Positions 9,639 to 20,834 of a DNA stretch of 64,000 nucleotides are shown piece after piece (positions within the stretch are counted from its first letter, which is position 1; each line of letters opens with the position of its first letter). The stretch comes from an uncultured Nitrosomonas sp. Lineage in GTDB: Bacteria > Pseudomonadota > Gammaproteobacteria > Burkholderiales > Nitrosomonadaceae. The stretch spans positions 124,001 through 188,000 of the forward strand of contig CASDLT010000024.1 of assembly GCA_949281375.1 (NCBI GenBank), read 5' to 3'. The notes under the pieces are model-generated. The model was not told the DNA's origin. It did no database searches and saw only the letters and a list, made by a program, of their open reading frames with translations. The translations under genes were made by a program, and so were the position numbers.

Positions 9639-10916
9639 TTACTTAGAACGTTTTGCAACCTTCGGTTGATCAGAATAAATCAATATTGGTTTAATATCGT
9701 CATTGACTGAATTGTAATCAATCACTACTTTAGAAATATTTTCTAAGGAAGGCAAATCGTACATAATATCCAACAAAATCTCTTCCAGTATCGAACGCAA
9801 ACCGCGCGCACCAGTTTTACGAGTAAGTGCTCTGCGAGCGATGGCTTTTAAAGCCGCTTCTCGAAATTCCAAATCCACTCCGCCTTCCATATTGAACATT
9901 TTCCAATATTGTTTAACAAGCGCGTTCTTGGGTTCTGTCAGAATTTGAATCAGCGCAACTTCATTCAACTCTTCTAAAGTAGCCACAACCGGTAAGCGTC
10001 CGACGAATTCTGGTATCAAGCCAAATTTAACCAAATCCTCAGGCTCGACTTGTTGCAGAACCTTGTTGATATCTTTCTTAGAGTGACTCTTGACATCAAC
10101 TCCAAAACCAATTCCGCCTTTTTCGGTGCGTGATCTGATCACTTTATCGAGACCATCAAACGCTCCACCGCAAATAAACAGAATATTAGTAGTATCTACT
10201 TGAATAAATTCCTGATTGGGATGCTTCCTTCCTCCTTGAGGTGGAACCATTGCGACTGTGCCTTCGATCAATTTTAAAAGCGCTTGCTGTACACCTTCCC
10301 CAGAAACATCCCGGGTAATTGATGGATTGTCTGACTTACGTGAAATCTTATCAATCTCGTCAATGTAGACGATACCACGCTGTGCTTTTTCAGCATCGTA
10401 ATTACATTTTTGCAACAATTTTTGAATGATGTTTTCGACGTCTTCGCCAACATAACCAGCCTCAGTCAAAGCAGTAGCATCTGCCATGATGAAAGGCACA
10501 TCGAGTAACCTTGCAAGAGTTTGCGCCAGCAGCGTTTTACCTGATCCTGTTGGGCCTACCAACAAAATATTACTTTTTGAAAGCTCGATTTCATCGGCCT
10601 CATCCGTCTTCGCAACATTCCTCAACCGTTTATAATGGTTATAGACCGCAACGGACAGAATTTTTTTGGCCGATTCTTGACCAATCACATATTGGTCAAG
10701 AATTTGACAAATTTCGCGAGGCACAGGCAAAGCTGATTTAACCAGTTTAGTGGCTTCATCCCCTTGCATCTCTTCACGAATGATATCATTACACAGGTCA
10801 ATGCATTCATCGCAAATAAATACGGAAGGACCTGCAATGAGCTTTCTTACTTCATGTTGACTTTTACCGCAAAAAGAACAATAAAGAAGTTTCTCGCCAC
10901 TAGCTTTGTCTGCCAT
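9639..10916 (-). CDS. clpX: ClpXP unfoldase subunit ClpX
   Basis: A 425-residue AAA+ unfoldase that recognises tagged substrates and feeds them to ClpP. The N-terminal zinc-binding domain uses Cys13, Cys16, Cys35 and Cys38; Walker A is GPTGSGKT at residues 121-128; the Walker B stretch YIDEIDKI, the RKSDN pore/sensor region and a GFG pore loop (GIGFGV) are visible. An IGF-type loop for docking ClpP is expected but not resolved beyond the general region. It is the third gene of tig-clpP-clpX, 61 bp after clpP. Confidence 0.97.
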   Translation of the reverse strand: MADKASGEKLLYCSFCGKSQHEVRKLIAGPSVFICDECIDLCNDIIREEMQGDEATKLVKSALPVPREICQILDQYVIGQESAKKILSVAVYNHYKRLRNVAKTDEADEIELSKSNILLVGPTGSGKTLLAQTLARLLDVPFIMADATALTEAGYVGEDVENIIQKLLQKCNYDAEKAQRGIVYIDEIDKISRKSDNPSITRDVSGEGVQQALLKLIEGTVAMVPPQGGRKHPNQEFIQVDTTNILFICGGAFDGLDKVIRSRTEKGGIGFGVDVKSHSKKDINKVLQQVEPEDLVKFGLIPEFVGRLPVVATLEELNEVALIQILTEPKNALVKQYWKMFNMEGGVDLEFREAALKAIARRALTRKTGARGLRSILEEILLDIMYDLPSLENISKVVIDYNSVNDDIKPILIYSDQPKVAKRSK

Positions 10917-10977
10917 ATCAATATCCCACTGTAATCAAGTGTTAACACACATCATTAAAAATTATTCATAAGCAACT

Positions 10978-11619
10978 CTAACTCACACCGTCTTCTCTAT
11001 GCGCCAATACCGCATCAACCAAACCATAATTTACTGATTCACTGGCACTCATGAAATTATCACGATCAGTATCTTTCTCAACATCTGATACCGGCCGTCC
11101 TGTGTGTTTGGCCATGATCTCATTCAAACGGCTTTTAAGATATAAAATCTCGCGCGCATGAATTTCAATATCAGAAGCTTGTCCTTGAAAGCCACCCAAA
11201 GGTTGGTGAATCATTACGCGTGAATTAGGTAAACAGTAGCGCTTACCTTTTGCACCTGCTGTTAACAACAATGCACCCATACTCGCCGCTTGGCCAATAC
11301 AAAGCGTACTCACATCGGGCTTGACATATTGCATTGTGTCGTAAATCGCTAGCCCGGCTGATACCATTCCGCCTGGCGAATTAATATAAAAATAAATATC
11401 TTTTTCTGAATTCTCAGATTCCAAAAACAAGAATTGTGCAACTACCAAATTTGCACTGCTTTCAGTGACTGGCCCCACTAAAAAAACGACTCGTTCTTTT
11501 AATAGGCGAGAGTAAATATCATACGCCCGCTCTCCTCGTCCGCTGGTTTCAATGACCATGGGAATCAATCCCAAGTTCTTAGGTTCTAGATCGGGTGCAT
11601 TGTCAGAATGTTGCATCAT
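10978..11619 (-). CDS. clpP: ATP-dependent Clp protease proteolytic subunit ClpP
   Basis: A 213-residue serine peptidase forming the tetradecameric chamber of ClpXP/ClpAP. The triad is visible as Ser113 ([11 protein letters not shown]), His138 (VMIHQPLGG) and an Asp in the EKDTDRD stretch near 183-187. The N-terminal residues (about 1-18) would be a removable propeptide. The start codon lies one base after the tig stop, so the two genes are translationally linked. Confidence 0.97.
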   Translation of the reverse strand: MMQHSDNAPDLEPKNLGLIPMVIETSGRGERAYDIYSRLLKERVVFLVGPVTESSANLVVAQFLFLESENSEKDIYFYINSPGGMVSAGLAIYDTMQYVKPDVSTLCIGQAASMGALLLTAGAKGKRYCLPNSRVMIHQPLGGFQGQASDIEIHAREILYLKSRLNEIMAKHTGRPVSDVEKDTDRDNFMSASESVNYGLVDAVLAHREDGVS

Positions 11620-11620
11620 T

Positions 11621-12922
11621 TTATGAAATCCCCATCAGATCATCAAACGTCGATGGTTTATCGACCAGATTAATTTTACTCAGTACCCAACTTACAACAT
11701 TCTCTTCTAAGGCTAATGACTCTGCTTCTTGCATACGATCTGAAGAGGCATAATGCCATTTAATTACTTGTTCTGGATTTTCATAGCTTTGTGCAACTTC
11801 TTCTATGATAGTACGCACTTGTTCTGGCGAAGCCTTCAATGCATGCATTTTTACAAGCTCAGCAAGTATCAGACCTAACTTGACTCGATACTCCGCTTTT
11901 TCTTTGAAAGAATCTGAAGTAAGCGGAATCTGATTTGCATTCATTCCACGAGCCTCAAGATTATTTTTAGCGTCTTGCATCAAACGTTCCGCTTCCTGGT
12001 TGATTAACACAGTTGGAGCCATTAATTGTGCAGTATCTAAAAGCAACTGCATCACTTGCTCCTTAACTTTTGATTTGATCCTCTTGGCGACTTCGCGTTC
12101 CAAATCCTGTTGAATTCCTTCTCGCAGTTTATTGAGATCGCCGTCCTTGATTCCAAGCTCTTTGGCAAAACCAGCATCAATCGGTGGTAGTTCAGGTTCT
12201 TCAATTTCCTTCAATTTCGCTTCAAAAGTAGCGGTTTTACCAGCGAGATCCTTACCATGGTAATCTTCAGGAAAAACAACTTCGAATGATTTATTTTCCC
12301 CTACTTCCATACCTATCAGAGCGGTCTCGAAATCTTTTAAAAATCTCCCACTTCCGATCACCAATTGAATATCATTGCCTTTCCCACCTGCAAATTCGCT
12401 GCCATCAATAAAGCCAGTGTAATCGAATTTTACTTTATCGCCTTTCATGGCCTGACGTTGGACGGATTTATAGACCACATGCTGTTTACGAACCATCTCG
12501 AGAGTTTTATCAATATCGGCATCAGCAACTATTACATTAGGCCGCTCCAGGCTTTGTTGACTAAAATCCCCAATGATAATCTCAGGATAGACTTCAAATG
12601 TTGCGCTAAAGGAAAAAAAACCTTCGGAGTTGGGGGATTTCACTTCGAACCTTGGATACCCCGCAACACGTAAATTGTGATTTTTAACGACATCTCTGAA
12701 TTCTTTATGTACTGCATCGTTCAACACATCCTGTTGAACTTGCGTGCCGTACATCTGAGTGATCATTTTTAGTGGAATTTTCCCAGGTCGAAAACCATGT
12801 AATTTCGTTGTTTTCGACAAAAGCCTCAAGCGTTTTTCAATCTCGTTCTGTATTTGATCCGAAGAAATTAGAATATCGAAGCGACGTTCCAGCCCTTCTA
12901 GATTTTCTATGATTGATGCCAT
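11621..12922 (-). CDS. tig: Trigger factor (ribosome-bound chaperone and PPIase)
   Basis: A 433-residue trigger factor with the ribosome-binding domain (about 1-110, including the [12 protein letters not shown] signature loop), FKBP-type prolyl isomerase domain (about 160-245) and the C-terminal chaperone domain. It binds nascent chains at the ribosome exit. It heads the tig-clpP-clpX operon. A tRNA-Leu gene on the same strand ends 99 bp upstream. Confidence 0.96.
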   Translation of the reverse strand: MASIIENLEGLERRFDILISSDQIQNEIEKRLRLLSKTTKLHGFRPGKIPLKMITQMYGTQVQQDVLNDAVHKEFRDVVKNHNLRVAGYPRFEVKSPNSEGFFSFSATFEVYPEIIIGDFSQQSLERPNVIVADADIDKTLEMVRKQHVVYKSVQRQAMKGDKVKFDYTGFIDGSEFAGGKGNDIQLVIGSGRFLKDFETALIGMEVGENKSFEVVFPEDYHGKDLAGKTATFEAKLKEIEEPELPPIDAGFAKELGIKDGDLNKLREGIQQDLEREVAKRIKSKVKEQVMQLLLDTAQLMAPTVLINQEAERLMQDAKNNLEARGMNANQIPLTSDSFKEKAEYRVKLGLILAELVKMHALKASPEQVRTIIEEVAQSYENPEQVIKWHYASSDRMQEAESLALEENVVSWVLSKINLVDKPSTFDDLMGIS

Positions 12923-13021
12923 TAAAATCCTTGAATAATGATAATTTTTTTAGACACTTTTTTAATAACTTTTGCCCACACGTCAACAAAGTGACTCGCA
13001 ACAAACTAAAAATAAACAACT

Positions 13022-13106
<85 letters not shown>

Positions 13107-13164
13107 TTGTTTCTATTCAAATTGTACTAATTATACCTTCTAATGCCTCAAATCGCAGCCCAGA

Positions 13165-13923
13165 TCATTCATTACTTTGACAAACTATGATTTGACCTCG
13201 CACATCTCTGCTGTCCGGTCCCATCAGATACAAATATGAGTTCATCAAATCCTCTGGCTGCGGCATCGTTTGCTTGATTTCGCCAGGATGGGTCTTGATA
13301 CGCTGAGGCGAGTTTACGATACCGGGTATCAGTGTATTAATGCGTAAGTTGGATAAGGATTCCCACTCATCAGTCATTATTTTAGCGAGTGCTTCAACAC
13401 CTGCTTTCGAAACGGCAAAGCCTCCCCAATAGGCGGAAGGCGCATGTCCACTCGAATTCGATGTCATGATGATGCTCGCATCAGGCGCTGCTTTGAGCAG
13501 GGGCAAACACGCTTTGGTTAGAGCGAAAGGCGCTATCAAGTTTACTTGCAACATCGTCTTCCATTGTGCGATTGTCTGGTTTTCAATCGGACTCAAACTA
13601 TAAAGAAATGCAGCATTGTGCAATATCCCGTCCAATCGGCCCAGCTGCTGCGTTATCGCTTGCGACAACACTAAAAAATCTTTCTCTTCTGCTTGCTCGA
13701 GGTTAAGCGGATAAATCAAAGCCTGCGCTTTTCCAAGCGCCTCAATTTCATCATATACGCGCTCTAATTTTCCAATGTTACGCCCATGCAGAACAACTAT
13801 AGCGCCATGCCGCGCATATGCTAAAGCAGCAGCTCGCCCTAGACCTTGACCGGCGCCAGTGACGAGAATCACCCGATCTTTCAGGAGATTTTCGGATGGA
13901 TCATAATTTTTAATTTCTTTCAT
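13165..13923 (-). CDS. YciK-like short-chain dehydrogenase with Phe in place of catalytic Tyr
   Basis: A 252-residue Rossmann-fold SDR most like YciK. TGAGQGLG (22-29) binds the nucleotide and LHNAA (101-105) replaces the NNAG motif. In SDRs the catalytic signature is YxxxK; here the segment reads F169-A-V-S-K173, confirmed by the TTT codon, so the catalytic Tyr hydroxyl is missing. Candidate serines remain at 155-158, and a Tyr lies four residues earlier (Tyr165). The protein may be inactive as a dehydrogenase, use another residue, or act as an NAD(P)-binding protein. The native substrate of YciK is poorly defined. The gene is separated from groEL by a terminator. Confidence 0.85.
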   Translation of the reverse strand: MKEIKNYDPSENLLKDRVILVTGAGQGLGRAAALAYARHGAIVVLHGRNIGKLERVYDEIEALGKAQALIYPLNLEQAEEKDFLVLSQAITQQLGRLDGILHNAAFLYSLSPIENQTIAQWKTMLQVNLIAPFALTKACLPLLKAAPDASIIMTSNSSGHAPSAYWGGFAVSKAGVEALAKIMTDEWESLSNLRINTLIPGIVNSPQRIKTHPGEIKQTMPQPEDLMNSYLYLMGPDSRDVRGQIIVCQSNE

Positions 13924-14012
13924 AATCGAAATTTATCATGATTAATCATATTGAGAAAAAAATTAAATCGCCTTAAAAACCGCTCTAATTGCGATTATCA
14001 GCAATGAAGATA

Positions 14013-14053
14013 AAAAAAACAGATCCCGAGACAGAGTCGGGATCTGTTTTTTT
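14013..14053. terminator. Bidirectional intrinsic terminator downstream of groEL
   Basis: Perfect 17-bp stem: arms at 14013-14029 and 14037-14053, core CAGATCCCGA, loop GACAGAG, with A7 on one flank and T7 on the other. It lies 33 bp beyond the groEL stop and ends the groESL transcript. Confidence 0.93.
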
Positions 14054-14085
14054 AAATAAGAAGCGCTTTCAACAATGCAAATGGA

Positions 14086-15753
<1,668 letters not shown>

Positions 15754-15789
15754 TCAATATTGTTCAGTGAATCGATCAGATTGGTATGA

Positions 15790-16080
15790 TTAACCTTCAA
15801 TGATGCCCATGATATCTTCTTCTCGCATAACCAGAAGTTCTTCCCCATGAACTTTTACCGACTGGCCTGCATACTTTCCAAACAATACCTTGTCACCTAC
15901 TTTTACATCCAGCGGACGTATTTTTCCATCATCACCCGCTTTTCCGTTTCCTACAGCCAGGATTTCACCTTGATCTGGCTTTTCTGCAGCACTATCGGGA
16001 ATAACAATACCTGATGCGGTTTTACGTTCATCTTCCAATCTTTTGACAATTACACGATCATGCAAAGGGCGAATTTTCAT
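15790..16080 (-). CDS. groES: Co-chaperonin GroES (10 kDa)
   Basis: A 96-residue lid subunit of the GroEL chaperonin, starting [14 protein letters not shown], with the mobile loop ([10 protein letters not shown], about residues 21-32) that docks on GroEL and the roof-loop region. The ribosome site AGGAG precedes the ATG. The promoter and CIRCE operator lie at 16180-16237. Confidence 0.98.
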   Translation of the reverse strand: MKIRPLHDRVIVKRLEDERKTASGIVIPDSAAEKPDQGEILAVGNGKAGDDGKIRPLDVKVGDKVLFGKYAGQSVKVHGEELLVMREEDIMGIIEG

Positions 16081-16179
16081 ACCATTTTCTCCTGTTAGAA
16101 ATTAAGAATTAAATTTTACAAATATTTTGGTTTGATAAATTCTTCATTTGAAGAACTCTGATTTAAGTGATCAAGAATG

Positions 16180-16206
16180 TTAGCACTCAGCATTCGAGAG
16201 TGCTGA
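16180..16206 (-). promoter_or_regulatory. CIRCE operator (HrcA binding site) of groESL
   Basis: TTAGCACTC at 16180-16188, a 9-nt spacer and GAGTGCTGA at 16198-16206 match the CIRCE consensus TTAGCACTC-N9-GAGTGCTAA with one mismatch. It begins three bases downstream of the -10 box of the groES promoter, where HrcA binding would block transcription. hrcA itself is not in the window. Confidence 0.93.
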
Positions 16207-16208
16207 TC

Positions 16209-16237
16209 ATAATAAGTTCTCTCCTTCATAATTTCAA
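16209..16237 (-). promoter_or_regulatory. Sigma70-type promoter of groESL
   Basis: On the reverse strand, TTGAAA (16232-16237), a 17-bp spacer and TATTAT (16209-16214) make a near-consensus vegetative promoter. The -35 region reads CTTGAAA, which also matches the heat-shock sigma32 -35 element, but no good sigma32 -10 follows. Repression through CIRCE is therefore the more likely heat-shock control. Confidence 0.8.
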
Positions 16238-16446
16238 GACAGGAGCCCATAAATAATTTCCTTTTCCAGTTGCGCTATTCCGTCATCATCACAATTTTCC
16301 CTGAGACTCTAGACCAACAGGAGCAATCTACGAGTCTAGAAAAATGTTAATAAATAGTTAATTAAGTGATTCTCATATAACAGAATAGCTCGATACCAAA
16401 GTATTGACATCCCATTAAGCAAAGCAGCAGCTTCGCTGCCAGACTA

Positions 16447-17188
16447 TGTCGCCACTTGAAGCGGTTACATTGCATTTTTACTGAAGCCACATTGATTTAT
16501 GACAGAGAATACAGGCCGGTGAGATCTATCGGGGGTTTTGGATTTTACGCCCTGGAAAACTTGGCGTCATTTGCCTGCCGACTACGGCAAATGAATGAAT
16601 GCGCACTGCAGAATTTGCTGTGGATGCGACCACGGCCGATGGGAGATGCTAATCGAACAGGGCTCATTAATGACTCTGTAATGACTCTGATTTTGAGTGG
16701 CCGATGATTGGATCCAAACCATTGCAAAACACGCTCGCATGCTGTCGAAGTGCGTGGAGGCATAGAGGATGGACCGTACAAAAAGATTCAGCACCATGGT
16801 ACATCTGGGCAGAGATGTGAATGGTAAGCAATCAAAGTCATTGTTTCAGAAATCAGCCGCGCGGATTGCGCCCAAGCTCAGGGATTCATTGCCGGGATCG
16901 CGATCCATGCACTTGATTGCAGACAACGGTTACGACAGCGATGTCATCATCGAACAAACAAGATCTCAGGACATACGACGGTGATCCAACACAAAAAAAT
17001 AAAAAGGAGCAACGCGAGTATGACAAGCTCTAGCATCGGTAACACCAACTCATTGAGAATACGTTTCTTGCACCAAACAGTGTCATGGCATAGCTATATG
17101 CTGCACCAAGAATCTCTCTTCCCTTCTTAAAAGCAGTTCAGATGCATTACCTCTCGTTCTGTTAAGTGTTAATTATCTCATGGCGACA
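16447..17188 (+). mobile_element. Decayed IS5-family insertion sequence
   Basis: A degenerate transposase reading frame is bracketed by TGTCGCCA at 16447-16454 and the inverted TGGCGACA at 17181-17188, possible remains of terminal inverted repeats about 740 bp apart. These 8-bp ends are a weak signal on their own; no target duplication was recognised. The interior supports the call: pieces of an IS5-type DDE transposase are in order but in different frames. It sits at the left end of an AT-rich island between groES and the hox genes. Confidence 0.55.
16500..17165 (+). pseudogene. IS5-family transposase pseudogene, multiply frameshifted
   Basis: Three blocks of the transposase can be read in order. 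At 16562-16591 WRHLPADYGK matches the N-terminal 'WRDLP..YG.W' block. At about 16769-16984 one frame carries HLIADNGYDSDVIIEQ, matching the 'viADKGYDsd' block around the second catalytic Asp. At 17004-17165 another frame carries KEQREYDK, LIENTFLAPNSVMA and FLKAVQMHYL, matching the C-terminal 'RHLIENtFLhLK...FLAAVQIRCi' block. Stop codons and frame changes separate the blocks, so no functional enzyme can be made. Confidence 0.78.
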
Positions 17189-17353
17189 CTGTATAGAAAA
17201 ATTCAAAAATTACCAAATAAGTTTTGAATTATGTTGTCTTTTTTTAAAATCAAGATGACATTTTTATATCTCAGCTAGATTTTAAATATGAAAATATTCG
17301 TGATTATTTTCCTGGTAATTAATAACATTTCCCAGAAAATCGCCACATTTCAC

Positions 17354-17387
17354 ATAAAATAAAAATTATTAATAATTTTTATTTTAT
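17354..17387. repeat. 34-bp perfect AT-only palindrome
   Basis: The left arm ATAAAATAAAAATTATT (17354-17370) is followed directly by its exact reverse complement (17371-17387), with no spacer. It could extrude as a cruciform or bind a nucleoid protein. Pairing stops at a C/C mismatch outside both arms. Confidence 0.9.
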
Positions 17388-17529
17388 CCAAGAATAAATA
17401 TAAGTATATAATATTAAATAATTAAATTTATTCTAAGCAAATATTCACGCCCCACAGCGAAATGAAATCTTTCACTGATTGTTGACATGGTAGTTTTCCC
17501 CACGTATATTTCCCTTGCTGAGGGAAATA

Positions 17530-17601
17530 ATCACACAAGAAAATCGCATTTTCACTTTAATTAACAGGTAATTAGTTCAACTAAACAAACTCTTGTGTGA
17601 T
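17530..17601. repeat. 11-bp inverted repeat with 50-bp spacer
   Basis: ATCACACAAGA at 17530-17540 and TCTTGTGTGAT at 17591-17601 are exact inverted copies. The loop between contains AT-rich sequence. It may be a large RNA hairpin, a pair of operator sites or the ends of a tiny lost element. Confidence 0.7.
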
Positions 17602-18170
17602 CCTAATTACCAGGCATTGAAGTTGAAGTGCCGAAAGCAATCAGGAGGTTAATATACTTATGTTTCAGAATTATTCTCAAATAGAGTCCTCGAACAAACT
17701 TTCAACATTCAAGGCTGACTCAAACGATGACGAAGCATCTTTCAGATGCTTTAGTGCCTAAAAATTGACCAATTAAGCGAATCAATAGGTATTGGATCAA
17801 ATAATTTGATTCAAAAACTTTGGTAATAATTGCCGATATCATAATTGCCATAATCGGCTGTTATCTAATCTAAATTGCATCTAATTTCTTTTAAATTGTA
17901 CTAATAGGTACATTTTTACCACTGTTCTTATCGCTTTAAATTTCTCAAAATAAAGAATACTGCTGACTCGGTAGCAGCTATTGGGAGTTTTTTCTCAAGC
18001 TTATCAGTAGATAAACCTTTTTGACTCCTAATTTATCTCACCGAATCAATAAGTAAGTCTTATTTGATGAGAAATAATGTGTCTCATTTTTAGAGACAAC
18101 CTATTAATCACCATTCGCAGAAATTCAAAAGTAACAAACTTATCTTTAAAAAGAAAAGAGGAAATAATTT

Positions 18171-19313
18171 ATGAAAGCTATTCATATCATAGAATCTAAA
18201 ATGAGCAATAAAATTGCAGCATCAAAATCCCCCCATCGTGTTTGGGTTATTTTATTAGTTGCTTTGGGTATGTTTTTTATTTCATTTGGACAAGCTATAG
18301 CAGCTGTTAAATGGCACCCCGGACATTACTACGAACTGGTAGGACAGGGCAGCAAAAGTGATCCATCATATTTGAATCAAGTGTACGGTGAACTTCAATC
18401 CCACCCCTCCCTCCGCGGAGTCGTTATCCGTTATCGATGGGGTGAGCTTGAAAAAACAAAAGGTGTTTATAATTTTTCCGCAATCATTAAACGCTTGTCT
18501 GAAGTAGCAGCAAAAAAGAAAAGATTGATCATCTTGTTAGAAACAAAATCTTCTACCCCTGATACCAAACAAACCCTTGTGCCAGCCTACGCAAAAACAG
18601 CAGAATATGACGGCGGCATTTATCAAATGAATACAGCCGTTTCAGGTCAAGGATATGGAACCAAATTATGGGATCCACAAGTACGCGATCGGATGATCGC
18701 ACTGATACAGGCTTTAGGAAAGCGTTTTAACAATGAACCTTACTTTGAAGGCATTGGTTTTTCAGAAAGCGCGATGGGGAGATCTATTAAACCCATAACC
18801 AGTGCTCAGGTAGATAATTTTTATAAAAATCTTCTCGCTATGAATAAAACTCTCAAAGCGAGTTTTCCTAACACGCTATCGTTCCAATTCTTAAATTACC
18901 CACGCGATCTTCTGCCAACTTACATCAATACCTTCAAACAGAATGGATCTGCTTTAGGTAATCCCGATGTTTTTCTTGAAGACCCTGGCTTGCATTTCCC
19001 AGGAACGCAATACGCTTATCCAGGTGTTTATACCTATTATCCTAAGTTAACAGGAAAAATCCCGCTTGTTGTTCAGGTAGAAAAAGCAAATTACCTCAAT
19101 ACACGGCATGATAATTCTGGCTATAGACCTTCAGTTACTCAACTACTTAATTTCGCACGGGATGAGCTTCAGGTGAATTATTTGTTCTGGACCAGAACGC
19201 CTAATTATTATCCCAAAGTACTTGAACTCCTTAACTTCAAAACACAAAAAGCCAACCCTTCCGGTGGTTTAAAAGCTGCATGCCCTAGCGTTTACCCTTC
19301 TTGTGTTCAATAA
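18171..19313 (+). CDS. Secreted glycoside-hydrolase-like (TIM barrel) protein
   Basis: A 380-residue exported protein: a long basic N-region, a hydrophobic helix at about 24-41 and a likely signal cleavage after AIA (residue 44-45). The mature part looks like a beta/alpha barrel related to glycosidases: 'VVIRYRWGELEKTKGVYNFS' resembles the GH5/GH42 'rg..iRl.W..lEp.kGvydf..ld' segment, and FEGIGFSES ends in a Glu placed as an acid/base candidate on a beta4 strand. The second nucleophile Glu is not certain (EDPG or QVEK later). A GAGG ribosome site supports the start. Its base composition is AT-rich like the surrounding island. The substrate is unknown; a polysaccharide-directed role is an inference. 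Confidence 0.6.
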   Translation: MKAIHIIESKMSNKIAASKSPHRVWVILLVALGMFFISFGQAIAAVKWHPGHYYELVGQGSKSDPSYLNQVYGELQSHPSLRGVVIRYRWGELEKTKGVYNFSAIIKRLSEVAAKKKRLIILLETKSSTPDTKQTLVPAYAKTAEYDGGIYQMNTAVSGQGYGTKLWDPQVRDRMIALIQALGKRFNNEPYFEGIGFSESAMGRSIKPITSAQVDNFYKNLLAMNKTLKASFPNTLSFQFLNYPRDLLPTYINTFKQNGSALGNPDVFLEDPGLHFPGTQYAYPGVYTYYPKLTGKIPLVVQVEKANYLNTRHDNSGYRPSVTQLLNFARDELQVNYLFWTRTPNYYPKVLELLNFKTQKANPSGGLKAACPSVYPSCVQ

Positions 19314-19359
19314 ATCACCAAGCTTCTACAGAGTTTTGAGGTTCTGAAATAAATAAAAC

Positions 19360-19404
19360 AAACTCGTATTATTGGAGTTCACATACCACCAATAAGACGA
19401 GTTT
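19360..19404 (+). terminator. Large hairpin downstream of the GH-like gene
   Basis: A 16-bp stem with one A/G mismatch: AAACTCGTATTATTGG (19360-19375) pairs with CCAATAAGACGAGTTT (19389-19404) around a 13-nt loop. It lies 46 bp after the stop codon. No U-run follows beyond three T, so it may be an RNA-stabilising 3' structure rather than a strong intrinsic terminator. Confidence 0.55.
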
Positions 19405-20148
19405 GCGATACTTAGATTAACGCTCAGTGATGCATTCTGATCTGGAAAAACAAAATACGGATTGACGAAAGTTCACTGATTATTCATAAAGAAATTCTAA
19501 ATCTGGTATACCGATCTTTCTTAATATTGATCTCTAGCAAGAAAGCTCTCCGGATCTATCACCAAGAATAATTTCGGTTGATGTGTTTGATTGTCTTGAA
19601 TTGATCTTTTTAAGGATTGAAAAATGAGGTTCCTTTGTTATCAATTCAACGTAATACCCGAGATTTTGCAACAGTCCATCTGAACTACTTCATAAGCAAG
19701 ACCAATCACCTAAATGCTCGGCGCTTGGTCTTCGCTGTTTTAAGTTCATTATTTCTTGAGTTGTCGATATTCATGAAGATAAGCCACGTTCTTCACTCGT
19801 TTTTGCTTTTTGGGTTGGATTGCTTGAAAAAATTATCATTCCATCAGTGCTTGAAAGAAGTGAAAGAACCACATGGGAAAATATGATTTGGACAACTTAT
19901 CGTAATTACATCAGAGGGTTTTTATCAGAATTCCTTTCTATACTTCATTACGAATGAAACTTCTAAATAGTACTGCATCCGCCAATACAACCCGAACATG
20001 AGAGTCAAAATAGTATCCTTCATTAGAAACAGCTGCTTTACTAATTATCGCGCACCGAGCTGACGCTCACCATTTTCTAGACTTCTTATGAAGAATGTAC
20101 CTCAACCGAGCACCGGCTAAGGTACAAAATTTCCAAGATTACAATTGA
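19405..20148. other. Non-coding stretch between GH-like and Cys-rich genes
   Basis: About 740 bp in which I recognise no gene. An 89-codon open frame at 19617-19886 has no ribosome site and no family resemblance. The sequence is AT-rich and may be decayed coding DNA. Confidence 0.5.
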
Positions 20149-20427
20149 TTAACTACATTGACCTGATTCAGAACCATCTTCCTTGGTTTCTTTACCATCG
20201 TCTTTCACACATGAATTCTGGCAGACGCCTGATTTCTTGCATGCTTTACCAGCTGGAAGACTTTTTTTATCAATACATGCTCCTTCAACCAAATAACACA
20301 CTTGGTTAGCTCCACAGGCAGTTTTGCCGTCTTTCTCGGTATCGGCACTACAGGCTGCAAAAACTTGGCTTGAGGCAAAACTGATCGCAATAACAAGCGT
20401 TAATGCGCTAATTGTTTTTTGAAACAT
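20149..20427 (-). CDS. Small secreted cysteine-rich protein
   Basis: A 92-residue protein. I start it at the ATG at 20427, which has AAGGAG upstream and gives a clear signal peptide (MFQKTISALTLVIAISFASSQVFA), rather than at the longer frame opening at 20529. The mature peptide (about 68 residues) has eight Cys, an even number suggesting four disulfides, and a Lys/Asp/Glu-rich C-terminal tail (VKDDGKETKEDGSESG). I do not recognise the family. The spacing is loosely reminiscent of small disulfide-knotted proteins. It stands alone in the AT-rich island, divergent from the hox genes. Confidence 0.7.
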   Translation of the reverse strand: MFQKTISALTLVIAISFASSQVFAACSADTEKDGKTACGANQVCYLVEGACIDKKSLPAGKACKKSGVCQNSCVKDDGKETKEDGSESGQCS

Positions 20428-20789
20428 CTTTTTCTCCTTTTCGTTGTTATCCGCAAAAATTATTTTTGCTCGGCTAGAATAGCAGAAACCATCCTTGCCA
20501 TAAGGAGATTGCTGAGAAATATCCATCATAAAACAAATATTCCTTGATACACATCAAACCCCAAGAGCGCTCTTAGAGAAAATCCGCGATCGAGCAAGAT
20601 CTAAATCGCGTGAACTATCGCAGCTTCTGAGTCATAAATGAGTTTTTTAAGTTTTCTTCAGTCGAAAATTATTTTCACAAGGGTCAGCCAAAGCGTGTTC
20701 AGATTATGATGAGCCTTGTCTAATTCAATAGATTCCTGAGATACATCCAGAATAAACATAAGCCTCGAAACTGATTGAAGAACCGACTT

Positions 20790-20811
20790 ATTTGTTCTGC
20801 GCTGAACAAAT
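20790..20811 (+). promoter_or_regulatory. Candidate operator palindrome upstream of hoxF
   Basis: ATTTGTTC at the left and GAACAAAT at the right flank a centre TGCGCT, giving a 22-bp dyad with a single T/T mismatch pair around GCGC. It lies 60 bp upstream of the hoxF ATG and about 24 bp upstream of the candidate -35 box. This is a good position for a dimeric activator. The regulator is not identified. Confidence 0.5.
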
Positions 20812-20834
20812 TGCTGATGCCCTATTCTTTGTAG

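Larger units (their letters stand above)
17189..18170. other. AT-rich non-coding stretch upstream of the secreted GH-like gene
   Basis: About 980 bp with no credible gene. It holds a 34-bp perfect AT palindrome (17354-17387), an 11-bp inverted repeat (17530-17601) and a small hairpin TGTCTC-ATTTTTA-GAGACA near 18080-18100. The last 30 bp contain AGAGG upstream of the ATG at 18171. The length of the stretch suggests decayed DNA or a long regulatory leader. Confidence 0.6.

Noticed and set aside
16456..16707. 83-codon frame as an independent gene
   Set aside because: It overlaps the N-terminal part of the IS5 transposase remnant, whose blocks read in another frame.
19617..19886. 89-codon frame in the AT-rich island
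   Set aside because: No ribosome site, no domain resemblance, and a low-complexity hydrophobic make-up; it is more likely decayed DNA.
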